From the NCBI RefSeq assembly GCF_025628985.1, contig NZ_JAOTEM010000001.1, positions 1 through 64,000 on the forward strand: a DNA stretch of 64,000 nucleotides, written 5' to 3'. Below the pieces are notes generated by a model, which did not search any database, was not told where the DNA came from, and worked only from the letters and a program-made list of their open reading frames with translations. How positions within the stretch are numbered: position 1 is the stretch's first letter; every line of letters starts with the position of its first letter. Of the stretch, positions 44,731-53,590 are shown in pieces. The position numbers and the translations under genes are program-made. The DNA comes from Chryseobacterium edaphi (GTDB lineage Bacteria; Bacteroidota; Bacteroidia; Flavobacteriales; Weeksellaceae).

Positions 44731-45531
44731 TTAATTAACTTTCATTAATTTTTGTCTCATCGCTTCGTAAAGTATGGCTCCACAAGCTACAGAAACATTC
44801 AGTGACTGAGTTTTTCCTTCAATTGGAAGTTTTATTTTTTCGTCCGAATGATGCAGAACTTCTTTAGAAATGCCGGTTTCTTCATTGCCCATTACGATTG
44901 CACAAGGTTCTGTGAAATTCACATCGTAAATCAATTTTTGTGCTTTTTCAGTTGCTGCAAACACAGAAACTCCGCTTTGCTGTAAATAATCGACAACGTG
45001 CGCTAAATTATTTTCTTTGCAGATTTTGATATTGTACATCGCTCCCGCAGAAGTTTTTATCGCATCAGAATTGATGGGTGCTCCACCTTTTTCGGGGATA
45101 ACAACCGCGTGAATTCCTACACATTCTGCTGTTCTACAGATCGCTCCAAAGTTTCGGACATCTGTTAATCTGTCTAAGATTAATATAAAAGGCACTTTTC
45201 CTTCCTCAAATAATTCAGGAATGATATTTTCAATTTTGTGAAAAGGGACATCTGAAATAAACGCTACAACGCCTTGGTGATTTTTTCTTGTAAAACGGTT
45301 CAGTTTCTCAACAGGAACGTAATTTGGACGAATTTTATATTTTGCTAAAACAGCTTTTAGTTCTGCATAAATTTCTCCCTGCAAAGCGTTTTGTACAAAG
45401 ATTTTGTCTATCGTTTTTCCAGCTTCAATAGCTTCTAATACGGGACGAAGTCCGAATATAAAGTCGTCTTTTTTATTAGGTTCTGAATTTCTAAATTCAA
45501 GTTTTGAGTTCTTATGTTGAAAATCTTCCAA
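44731..45531 (-). CDS. rlmB: 23S rRNA 2'-O-methyltransferase RlmB (SpoU/TrmH family)
   Basis: A 266-residue SPOUT methyltransferase: an N-terminal substrate-binding domain (about 25-95: FIFGLRPVLEAIEAGKTIDKI) and a SpoU domain with the knot motifs LDRLTDVRNFGAICRTAE, VMGNEETGIS and LPIEGKTQSLNVSVACGAILYEA. It methylates G2251 of 23S rRNA. The start is TTG at 45531; the first about 20 residues are polar and not conserved in look. Confidence 0.9.
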   Translation of the reverse strand: MEDFQHKNSKLEFRNSEPNKKDDFIFGLRPVLEAIEAGKTIDKIFVQNALQGEIYAELKAVLAKYKIRPNYVPVEKLNRFTRKNHQGVVAFISDVPFHKIENIIPELFEEGKVPFILILDRLTDVRNFGAICRTAECVGIHAVVIPEKGGAPINSDAIKTSAGAMYNIKICKENNLAHVVDYLQQSGVSVFAATEKAQKLIYDVNFTEPCAIVMGNEETGISKEVLHHSDEKIKLPIEGKTQSLNVSVACGAILYEAMRQKLMKVN

Positions 45532-45598
45532 AATTTTATTCTTTTATATTTTTTAATGAATAAACTTAATTATTCAAACTTATTTTTTGTTTGGCTTT

Positions 45599-46069
45599 TT
45601 AGCCTTTTTCTCCTAAAATTGCTCTCTTTTGTGCCATTGCATAACCGTAATGCAGGCTTTCGTGCATGTTGTTGAAAATAATTGCATCCTGAATACTTTT
45701 CAGATCCATCCCAAAACTTGTAGTATAAGGAGTGTAATCTGAAAAGAAATCGCTGTCATAATCTTTCATCAAAATCTTCGAAGTTTCGGTTAAAAGAAAT
45801 TCAAGATCTTCCACTTCAGACTTCTGGACATTGAGATTGGGCATTGTTCCTTTTTTGTAAGTTTCAATCCAGTATTTATCGATTCTGAAAGGATTACCAC
45901 TAAGGTAATAATGTAGCAATTGCTGTGTGGCAACGGTATGTGCAATATTCCAATACATATTGTTATTAAAACCATCTGGAATTAATAGAAGATCTTCATG
46001 AGAAGTTTCTTGTAAGACGTCCAAAAGGTTTTTTCTAATCTGTCTGTGAGCTTGAAAATGATAATTCAT
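45599..46069 (-). CDS. DinB-family protein
   Basis: A 156-residue four-helix-bundle protein of the DinB/YfiT type, with metal-binding His residues visible in NIAHTVATQQLLHYY and NNMHESLHYGYAMAQ, and the AMAQKRAILGEKG closing segment. Likely a thiol or stress-related transferase; exact role unknown. A 227-base gap with a terminator separates it from the PNGase F-like gene. Confidence 0.82.
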   Translation of the reverse strand: MNYHFQAHRQIRKNLLDVLQETSHEDLLLIPDGFNNNMYWNIAHTVATQQLLHYYLSGNPFRIDKYWIETYKKGTMPNLNVQKSEVEDLEFLLTETSKILMKDYDSDFFSDYTPYTTSFGMDLKSIQDAIIFNNMHESLHYGYAMAQKRAILGEKG

Positions 46070-46194
46070 ATTTCAAAAATTTAATCACCAAAAATAGTTT
46101 AATAAACTGAAAATGACAATTTTTTGAATGGAGTATAAGAGTTAAAATTTTTTAAATTTTAAAGATAAATAGAATTTTTAAACAAAAACGCATT

Positions 46195-46235
46195 AAAAAA
46201 ACCTCCTATGGAGAATATCCAAGAGGAGGTTTTTA
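46195..46235 (-). terminator. Intrinsic terminator after PNGase F-like gene
   Basis: Outer arms aaaaacctcct (46197-46207) and aggaggttttt (46224-46234), with an inner short stem; a T tract follows on the minus strand, downstream of the stop at 46297. Confidence 0.75.
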
Positions 46236-46296
46236 GCTTTTTAAATCTAGTTGATTGGCAGATTTTTAAAATAAAATTATTTTAGTTTCAGGTATT

Positions 46297-47631
46297 TTAT
46301 TTTTTGATGATTTTATGTTTGAAAGTTGTACCATCTTTCAAAACAATATTTAAAATATACACTCCAGTGTTGTATGAAGAAATATTTATTTTGTTTTCTT
46401 TAAAATTTTCTGTTAGTTTTCTTCCATCCATACTGAAAAGAGTCATTGAAGCTACATCTATTTTTGATTTTATATTTACGAAATCAGAAGTAGGATTAGG
46501 ATAAATGCTAACATCTACTGATTTGATGTCTTTTACATCCATATTAGCACTATTTTTACTTTGCATGTAAATAGATAGAAAAACATCTCCTTGTTGTTGG
46601 TTGAAAACAGCTGCTGGTATTGTATGTTTAAGGGTGTGGGTTCCTGCGGTCATACTAGTCATTATAAAACTTCTGATAGGAACAGCATCACCGGGACACC
46701 AGTTATTCCAGGCAGTCCAGTCAGCAGTTGAACTAGGCGTGGTGCCATAGATTCCGTTTCCTTGTGTATTGTAAACCCTAAATGGTTCGCAAGAAGTACC
46801 TCCAGGTTTATAGGTAAGCATTTGTACATCATCTATATAGGTGAAGTTATCTCTTCTCACATATTCTTCACCACCAGCATTTGCTCCGTGAGGTGTAGAT
46901 ATTACGAAAAACTGAGCATCCGTTATTGCATTGGGTAGATTGAACGTTGTAATTCTCACAGTTTGTCCTGGAACATCTGTACTATTGTAATTATTTAATT
47001 TGCTGTAATTTAATATTGGGGTGAGGTTATTGTAACTTGTTGGAGTTGCGCTTGCATTGGTAGAGAAAAAAGTAAGTGTTCCTTTAAAAACGTCATTCCT
47101 GCCTGAGCATCCAGCAATTTCAGTTTGTGCTGCATAAGGAACACCGAAAACATCAAGTTCCATATACATGTCGTAAGTGTTTCGCAATGTTGCATCATGA
47201 AACACATTATACAAATTACTTAGATTATAGGTATAAGGAACTTCTAAAGGCGAAACATTTTTATTCATAAAAGGAGTAATGTATCTGGCTACCTCAATCC
47301 TTTTCACATTTGCATCATCTACAGTATATGTAGGTTGGTTTTTTGGAACCATGGCTAAAAAAACACTTCCCAATCGGTCATAATTATCACACAAAGCTCC
47401 AATGGTTACTCTCATAGCAATCTTTGCTTTAAAGCCATCTAACTCAGCGTCTGTCATTTTTCTTGCATACCTCGCATTTGTTAACCGAATGAGACCTGTA
47501 GGCACAGGTTGAGATACTAAAGCTGCATAACCATCGTAATAAACTGCTTCGGAAATGATATTCGTTCTTGTAGTTTGTGAATTAAAAAATCCCGTGATTA
47601 AAACGCTTAAAAAAAATAGCTTTTTATACAT
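46297..47631 (-). CDS. Secreted PNGase F-like glycoamidase with T9SS tail
   Basis: A 444-residue exported protein: signal to about FFNSQ, then a bipartite jelly-roll like Elizabethkingia PNGase F, then a type A T9SS sorting domain (IYPNPTSDFVNIKSK ... NTGVYILNI). By alignment with mature PNGase F, the catalytic acids appear in place: Asp85 in CDNYDR (Asp60), Glu158 in MYMELD (Glu118), and Glu256 in GGEEY (Glu206). The block NNWCPGDAVPIRSFI matches the GWCPGMAVPTR of PNGase F. It would release N-linked glycans from glycoproteins outside the cell. The signal and tail are not in the classic enzyme, so this is a T9SS-exported relative. Alignment is by eye. Confidence 0.78.
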   Translation of the reverse strand: MYKKLFFLSVLITGFFNSQTTRTNIISEAVYYDGYAALVSQPVPTGLIRLTNARYARKMTDAELDGFKAKIAMRVTIGALCDNYDRLGSVFLAMVPKNQPTYTVDDANVKRIEVARYITPFMNKNVSPLEVPYTYNLSNLYNVFHDATLRNTYDMYMELDVFGVPYAAQTEIAGCSGRNDVFKGTLTFFSTNASATPTSYNNLTPILNYSKLNNYNSTDVPGQTVRITTFNLPNAITDAQFFVISTPHGANAGGEEYVRRDNFTYIDDVQMLTYKPGGTSCEPFRVYNTQGNGIYGTTPSSTADWTAWNNWCPGDAVPIRSFIMTSMTAGTHTLKHTIPAAVFNQQQGDVFLSIYMQSKNSANMDVKDIKSVDVSIYPNPTSDFVNIKSKIDVASMTLFSMDGRKLTENFKENKINISSYNTGVYILNIVLKDGTTFKHKIIKK

Positions 47632-47777
47632 ACCATTAGTATTTTTAGAGTTGTGTGCAAATGTATCAAAAATAAATTAAAATAAATAAATATTTATAAT
47701 TAAATTATCATAATCAATTGCGAATAATCAAAATAAATTATTAAATTCGCACATTATTAACTATTGATCTATTAAAG

Positions 47778-49076
47778 ATGAGAAAGAAATTACTTTTATT
47801 TTTATTGTTGGCGACTTTGATGTCTAATGCCCAAATAAATTTAAACATTGGAAGCACGGATGTAGGAGTAGCGCCTGTAAGTAGTTTTTTTTCGTACTCT
47901 TATGTTCAGCAGATATATCCTAAACAAGAAATAAATGCTAATTCTGCAGGGAATATTACAGGTCTAACATTTTATGTAGATCCTTCAGTAACTATCTCAG
48001 ATTCTTCGAGTTGGACTGTATATCTTGGTCTCAGTACAAAAACCGCTTTCACTTCTAATACAGATTGGGTTCCTGTAACGCAGCTTACTCAGGTATTTAC
48101 AGGAACGGTAACTAATAATAATGGTCAGGTTGTGGTTACCTTTACAACCCCATTTGCTTATAATAATACTGATAATTTAATAATTGCTACAAAAGAAAAC
48201 TCGCAAAGTATTGATATTAATAATTTTAACGAAGTTTTCCGTGTTTATCCGCATCTTCCATCTTCTACACTTTATTACAGAAGAGATCTTGCAACGATTG
48301 ACCCTGCATCTCCACCAGCAGGTTTGAGAGCTGGTTATAAATCGTCAGTTACATTTTCAGGACTAACTCCTAATACCACTCCTGCTTGCCCATTTGTTAC
48401 CTATCCGGCAAATAATCAGCAGATGGTTCTTTTATCTCCTATTATTAAATGGCTTGCAGTACCTGGAGTAAATTCTTATAAAGTTTCAATAGGAACTAGT
48501 GCGGGAGCTACGGATGTTGTTAATCAGCAGGTAGTACTTACTAATAGTTTCACTCCATCTACTCCTCTTGTTCAAAATACAAATTATTACTTGAGGGTTA
48601 CTTCTGTTTCAGGTGGTTTAGAATCTTCAGGTTGTACAGATGTGGTTTTTAAAACTATTCCGCCACCACCGGTAAATGATGCTTGTTCTGGTGCTTTAGT
48701 AGCCACTGTTTTCCCTTATGTATATACACAAACTGATGCTGCCGCTGCAACGAATAATGCTGGATTTATAACTACTTGTCCTGATGCGATGAATGACGGT
48801 ACGTGGTTCAAATTCACAGGAGATGGTGGTGTATTTAATCTTAAAGTAACTATGCCTGCAAGTAGTGCTGATTTTGATCCTCAAATGGGAGTTTACAGAG
48901 GCAGTTGCGGTAGTTTATTATGCGTTGGTACATTAGATAGTAATGGTGGCGGCGGTACGGAATCTGCTAATTTGACTACTACGGCGGGTATGGTTTATTA
49001 TATCAATGTAGGATCTTACGAAGAGACGGTAGATGTTCCGGAAAATGTATTCACCTTTACGATCACGAAACTATAA
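47778..49076 (+). CDS. Secreted modular protein with Fn3/Ig-like domains, unknown role
   Basis: A 432-residue exported protein: signal peptide (ends LMSNAQ), N-terminal beta-sandwich (about 20-200), Fn3-like domain (about 200-290: TPACPFVTYPANNQQ... then NTNYYLRVTSVSGG), and a C-terminal domain starting NDACSGALV with several cysteines, ending FTFTITKL. No T9SS type A tail is visible, although the composition is like other T9SS cargo. Divergent from the PNGase F-like gene across 146 bases, so both may share regulation. Function unknown. Confidence 0.65.
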   Translation: MRKKLLLFLLLATLMSNAQINLNIGSTDVGVAPVSSFFSYSYVQQIYPKQEINANSAGNITGLTFYVDPSVTISDSSSWTVYLGLSTKTAFTSNTDWVPVTQLTQVFTGTVTNNNGQVVVTFTTPFAYNNTDNLIIATKENSQSIDINNFNEVFRVYPHLPSSTLYYRRDLATIDPASPPAGLRAGYKSSVTFSGLTPNTTPACPFVTYPANNQQMVLLSPIIKWLAVPGVNSYKVSIGTSAGATDVVNQQVVLTNSFTPSTPLVQNTNYYLRVTSVSGGLESSGCTDVVFKTIPPPPVNDACSGALVATVFPYVYTQTDAAAATNNAGFITTCPDAMNDGTWFKFTGDGGVFNLKVTMPASSADFDPQMGVYRGSCGSLLCVGTLDSNGGGGTESANLTTTAGMVYYINVGSYEETVDVPENVFTFTITKL

Positions 49077-49102
49077 TAGATAACTTATATTTTTTATAAA
49101 TA

Positions 49103-49140
49103 CATCCTGTTTGTCAAACCGATAAACAGGATGAATTTTT
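49103..49140 (+). terminator. Intrinsic terminator
   Basis: catcctgttt (49103-49112) pairs with aaacaggatg (49124-49133), followed by a T tract. Confidence 0.8.
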
Positions 49141-49283
49141 TATAATCGCAAAAAAATCAATTGTCATCTTGATTACCTTATTAGCTATAAAATATTTAAC
49201 AAATTTTAACTCAAAAATGGCATTCATTGTGTTGATTAATGCAAGTATTTATTAGAAATTTACCAATTATTTTAATTTAAACT

Positions 49284-50288
49284 ATGTCAGATTCATATCA
49301 AGCAGAAGACATTCGTCAACTCACGGAAAAAGTAAGAGAGCAGAATTATTTCTTTTCACTTTTGAGGCAGGAAATCAATAAAGTAATTATCGGGCAGGAA
49401 TACATGATAGACCGACTTTTGGTTGGGCTTTTGGGTAATGGTCACGTTTTGCTTGAGGGAGTTCCAGGGTTGGCAAAAACATTGGCGATAAAAACCTTGG
49501 CAGAAGCTGTACATGGTGATTTTTCCAGAATTCAGTTCACGCCCGATCTTCTTCCTGCAGATGTTGTGGGAACGATGATTTATAATATTAAAGAAAACGA
49601 TTTTTCGATAAAAAAAGGTCCCGTTTTCGCAAACTTCGTGCTTGCGGATGAGATCAACAGAGCTCCGGCGAAAGTACAGTCGGCTCTTTTGGAAGTGATG
49701 CAGGAAAAACAGGTAACTATTGGTGACGAAACGATGCCTTTACCAAAACCATTTTTAGTTTTGGCAACGCAAAACCCGATTGATCAGGAAGGAACTTATC
49801 TTCTGCCAGAAGCGCAAAGCGACCGTTTTATGCTGAAATGTACTATCGATTATCCGGAATTTGAGGACGAAAGAAAAGTTATGAGAATGGTTTCCACTTC
49901 ACATATACACGATGTGAAACCTGTAATTTCTTTACAAAATATTGTTGAGGCAAAATCAATTGTCAACCAGATTTATCTTGATGAAAAGATTGAGAAATAC
50001 ATTCTTGATATGGTTTTTGCAACACGTTTTCCCGAAAAATACGGTCTTTCTGAATTGAAAAATTACATTAGTTTCGGAGCCTCACCAAGAGCATCAATCA
50101 ACTTGGCCATTGCTTCAAGAGCGTATGCGTTTTTGAGAGGAAGAGCATTTGTCATTCCTGAAGATGTAAAAGAATTGGCAAAAGATGTATTAAGACACAG
50201 AATCGGATTGACTTTTGAAGCAGAAGCAGAAGAAATAACTTCTGAAGAAATTGTGAATAGGATTTTGGCTAAAATTCAAGCGCCCTAA
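49284..50288 (+). CDS. MoxR-family AAA+ ATPase
   Basis: A 334-residue MoxR chaperone-like ATPase with Walker A GVPGLAKT (59-66), Walker B LADEINRAP, sensor 1 ATQNP and a helical lid region. It heads the Bat operon: MoxR ATPases act with VWA proteins to activate or assemble metal- or membrane-bound partners. The next gene is a small unknown protein, not DUF58 as is usual. Confidence 0.92.
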   Translation: MSDSYQAEDIRQLTEKVREQNYFFSLLRQEINKVIIGQEYMIDRLLVGLLGNGHVLLEGVPGLAKTLAIKTLAEAVHGDFSRIQFTPDLLPADVVGTMIYNIKENDFSIKKGPVFANFVLADEINRAPAKVQSALLEVMQEKQVTIGDETMPLPKPFLVLATQNPIDQEGTYLLPEAQSDRFMLKCTIDYPEFEDERKVMRMVSTSHIHDVKPVISLQNIVEAKSIVNQIYLDEKIEKYILDMVFATRFPEKYGLSELKNYISFGASPRASINLAIASRAYAFLRGRAFVIPEDVKELAKDVLRHRIGLTFEAEAEEITSEEIVNRILAKIQAP

Positions 50289-50318
50289 TTATTTTTTTTA
50301 AACTAAAATTTATCTCTG

Positions 50319-50792
50319 ATGGATTGGAAATATTTGAAGGAAGAAATTTATTTTTCTGACGGTTCATTAAGAGATATTTATGTTTTAAATACTTCAAGAG
50401 AAGATTGGCAGAAATGGATTGACTTTGTAAATGGAAATTATGAAATTGAGTTTCATTATTGTGATCATAAAGGTAACAGGTTGACTAGTAAAAAAATAAT
50501 TTCAAAATATGTTTTCAATTCTTGGGATCGTATAAATGATTTTACGAATGATGCGACTATAAGTATTGAGGGTGTAATTGTTAAATGTCACTTTTTCGGA
50601 GAAGAAGAAATTGAAAATGATATTGATCCAAATGAAGTTAAAACATTGGAAGACCATTATTTGATTATTAACTATTTAAAATCAATTTCAAAAATTTTAA
50701 ATAAAGAAGTTATATTAACTCTTGAAAATTATTCTGTCAAACCTAAGGGAAAGTTAATTGTTGTAGATAGTGATCAAGTTTTTATGAATTAA
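50319..50792 (+). CDS. Unknown 157-residue protein inserted in the Bat operon
   Basis: A soluble alpha/beta protein with no signal, no helix in the membrane and no recognised family. It opens DWKYLKEEIYFSDGSLRDIYV and has many Asp/Glu. It sits between moxR (30 bases) and DUF58 (two bases), so it is in the operon, although the standard Bat arrangement has moxR next to DUF58. It looks like an orphan or immunity-type protein. Real coding is supported by the open frame, the tight spacing and the strand. Confidence 0.6.
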   Translation: MDWKYLKEEIYFSDGSLRDIYVLNTSREDWQKWIDFVNGNYEIEFHYCDHKGNRLTSKKIISKYVFNSWDRINDFTNDATISIEGVIVKCHFFGEEEIENDIDPNEVKTLEDHYLIINYLKSISKILNKEVILTLENYSVKPKGKLIVVDSDQVFMN

Positions 50793-50794
50793 GA

Positions 50795-51658
50795 ATGCAG
50801 ATAAAAGACATCATAAAAAAAGTAAAGCAGATAGAAATCCGTACTCGAAAGAAGACGGAAGCTTCTTTGATGGGACAATATAACAGTGCTTTTAAAGGAC
50901 AAGGGATGACTTTTTCTGAAGTCCGTCCTTATCAATTTGGTGATGAAATCCGTAGAATCGACTGGAACAAAACTGCACGTTTCCGTGAACCATTTGTGAA
51001 AGTAATGGAAGAAGAGCGTGAACTGACCATGATGATTCTGGTTGATATTTCTGCTTCAATGGATTACGGAACAAAAACTCAGCTGAAAAGAGAATATGTC
51101 GCAGAAATTGCCGCAAGTTTAGGATTTTCAGCAGCCGGAAATAATGATAAAGTGGGTTTGATTTTGTTCGCTGATAAAGTCTATAAAGTGATTCCGCCAC
51201 AAAAAGGAAGAAAGCATATTTTGTCGATTATAAGTAATATTTTGACCGCAGATTATATTCCTGCAGTTTCAAAAATTGATAAGGCTTTAGAATATATGAT
51301 GGAAATTTTTAAGAGAAAATCTCTCGTGTTTTTGCTTTCGGATTTTGGTGATGATTATGATTCTAAAATGCTTCGCGTTGCATCAAAAAAACATCAGCTT
51401 TTGGGAATGAGAATTTTCGATGAAAAAGACAATGAAATTCCCGATGTAGGTTACACTATTTTTCATGATGCCGAAACAGGAAAAGAAATTTGGGTCAATA
51501 CATCAAATGCAAGATGGAGATATACTTTTGCCGAGGCTCAAAAACAAAAATTAAGAGCTTTGGAAGAAGATTTCGCCAACAGTTCGGCAAGCTTTATGAA
51601 TATTAAAACGAGCGATGATTATTCAAAGTTGTTGTATCATTATTTTCAGAAAAAATAA
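50795..51658 (+). CDS. DUF58 domain protein of the Bat operon
   Basis: A 287-residue cytosolic DUF58 protein: MTFSEVRPYQFGDEIRRIDW is the DUF58 core, then LVDISASMDYG, which is the VWA-like MIDAS motif. It ends in the usual TSDDYSKLLYHYF tail. Partner of MoxR. Starts two bases after the unknown protein gene. Confidence 0.88.
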   Translation: MQIKDIIKKVKQIEIRTRKKTEASLMGQYNSAFKGQGMTFSEVRPYQFGDEIRRIDWNKTARFREPFVKVMEEERELTMMILVDISASMDYGTKTQLKREYVAEIAASLGFSAAGNNDKVGLILFADKVYKVIPPQKGRKHILSIISNILTADYIPAVSKIDKALEYMMEIFKRKSLVFLLSDFGDDYDSKMLRVASKKHQLLGMRIFDEKDNEIPDVGYTIFHDAETGKEIWVNTSNARWRYTFAEAQKQKLRALEEDFANSSASFMNIKTSDDYSKLLYHYFQKK

Positions 51659-51708
51659 ATTTAGATTTAAAAATAAATTAGGCTTTTGCCAAAATTGATC
51701 ATTTAAAA

Positions 51709-52605
51709 TTGAAAAAATTAGTATTACTCTTATCATTTTTCATCTGTGCAAATGCTTTTTCACAGATACTTTCCTCGAATCTTGAAAAGAAAACCCTTGC
51801 TCTTGGTGAAGTCAATCGTTTTACTATAAAGATTGATAATCTTAACAATCAGGAAGTAAAAGCAGCTGCCAAAGATCAGTTGTTGCCTTTTCATTTTGAA
51901 GAAATTAAGGACAGCATCGGAGTTCAGCCCAATTCTTATGAGAGAAAAATAGAATTTTCTGTTTTTGATGAAGGAAAATATACCATTCCCGAACTTGAGT
52001 TCAGAGTTGGAGACAAAGTTTTAAAAACTATTCCTTATGAAATTGAAGTTGTAAATACTGCCCAAAAAGGCGATGTGATCAATGATATCATGAATAATAA
52101 AGAGGTCAAACTGGATGTTACGGATTATTGGCAGCTTTATAAATGGTATGTTTTGGCTGCATTAGCTTTGATCGCTTTAATAATCATTATTTTTATGGTT
52201 GTGAAATACGGAAGGAAATCGAAAGATTCTCCGGTCGTTGCAACAAATCAGACTTTAAAAGAACTGGATTTATTAAAAAAGAAAAAATATATCGAAGAAG
52301 GAAATTATCGTTCGTTCTATGTAGAATTGATTGATATCTCAAGAAAATTTATTGCGAAACAATATAGAATTCCTGCCGATGTTTTGCTGACCGATGATCT
52401 GGTTCATTTGATGAAAGAAAACAATACGATTTCGCAGGACAATGAGAAAATTATTGAAGACGTTTTTTTTAGAGGTGATTTGGTGAAATTTGCCAAAACT
52501 TTCCCCGATCAGCAAACCATGGAAAAAGATTTTAATGAAATTACTGACTTTGTGAAAAGATCATCAAAGGATATAGAATTTGAAAACCTGAGAAAAGATG
52601 TTTAA
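51709..52605 (+). CDS. Bat-operon membrane protein with exported domain
   Basis: A 298-residue protein starting at TTG (MKKLVLLLSFFICANAFSQ signal). An exported Ig-like domain (about 20-130) is followed by a membrane helix (about 144-166: YVLAALALIALIIIIFMVV) and a cytosolic helical domain of about 125 residues, starting with LKKKKYIEEGNYRSFYVELIDISRKFI. This matches the membrane protein that often follows DUF58 in Bat operons. Role unknown. It overlaps the batA start by eight bases. Confidence 0.7.
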   Translation: MKKLVLLLSFFICANAFSQILSSNLEKKTLALGEVNRFTIKIDNLNNQEVKAAAKDQLLPFHFEEIKDSIGVQPNSYERKIEFSVFDEGKYTIPELEFRVGDKVLKTIPYEIEVVNTAQKGDVINDIMNNKEVKLDVTDYWQLYKWYVLAALALIALIIIIFMVVKYGRKSKDSPVVATNQTLKELDLLKKKKYIEEGNYRSFYVELIDISRKFIAKQYRIPADVLLTDDLVHLMKENNTISQDNEKIIEDVFFRGDLVKFAKTFPDQQTMEKDFNEITDFVKRSSKDIEFENLRKDV

Positions 52606-53590
52606 TTTCGAGTTTTACAGTCCGTGGTTTTTATTTTTATTTCTTTTGTTTATTCCGTTATTAATCAGAGATTTTAGCAGGAAAAAACTGAAAGGAATTA
52701 AAGTTCCTACCGTGCAAAATATGAACAGCAGCAGTGGAATTCTACCTGTTTTGTTTTTACTTAAAGTTTCAAAATATATCATTCTCTCCTGTCTTTTCGT
52801 AGCAATGGCAAGACCGAGAACGTTTACAATTTCTCAGGATAGAGACGACACTAAAGGTGTAGATATTATGTTTGCGGTTGATGTTTCGCTGAGTATGTTA
52901 TCTAAAGATCTTTCACCCGACAGATTGACAGCATTGAAAGAAATTGCGATCCAATTTGTGGAAAAACGTCCGAATGACAGAATTGGTGTGGTAACTTATG
53001 CCTCTGAAGCGTTTACAAAAGTTCCTGTGACTTCTGATCACCAAGTCGTAATTGATGAATTTAAAAATCTCAATACTGCCGAACTTTATCCAGGAACCGC
53101 AATTGGAGAAGGACTTTCTGTTGCAGTAAATCATTTGCGAACAAGCAAAGCAAAAAGTAAGATTATTATTTTGATGACTGATGGTGTAAATAATGTTGAA
53201 AATGCCATTCCGCCACAAGTAGCTGCTGAATTAGCCAGAAATAACAATATTAAAGTGTATTCAATTGGTGTCGGAACAAACGGAATTGCATTGATGCCGA
53301 CTCAGGTTGATGTTTTTGGAGATTTGGTTTTTACGGAAACTCAGGTGCAAATTGATGAGCCGGTTTTGAGAGAAATAGCTCAGGAAACCGGTGGAAAATA
53401 TTTTCGTGCAACATCAAACAGCAGTTTGGAAGAAGTCTACAGCGAAATCAATCAGCTTGAAAAATCTGATGTGAAAGTTTCTAAACTTTATAACTATCAG
53501 GAATATTTTAAAATTTTCCTTTGGGTTGCTTTGGGAATGCTGTTTTTGGATGCATTATTAAGATGGGTATTATATAAATTTTTAAGCTGA
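52598..53590 (+). CDS. batA: BatA, VWA membrane protein
   Basis: A 330-residue protein with two N-terminal helices, then a VWA domain whose MIDAS motif is D95-V-S-L-S99 (FAVDVSLSM), a second MIDAS Thr/Asp region, and a C-terminal helix (FKIFLWVALGMLFLDALLRW). Its stop TGA overlaps the batB ATG. Bat proteins aid aerotolerance and envelope stress in Bacteroides. Confidence 0.9.
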   Translation: MFNFEFYSPWFLFLFLLFIPLLIRDFSRKKLKGIKVPTVQNMNSSSGILPVLFLLKVSKYIILSCLFVAMARPRTFTISQDRDDTKGVDIMFAVDVSLSMLSKDLSPDRLTALKEIAIQFVEKRPNDRIGVVTYASEAFTKVPVTSDHQVVIDEFKNLNTAELYPGTAIGEGLSVAVNHLRTSKAKSKIIILMTDGVNNVENAIPPQVAAELARNNNIKVYSIGVGTNGIALMPTQVDVFGDLVFTETQVQIDEPVLREIAQETGGKYFRATSNSSLEEVYSEINQLEKSDVKVSKLYNYQEYFKIFLWVALGMLFLDALLRWVLYKFLS

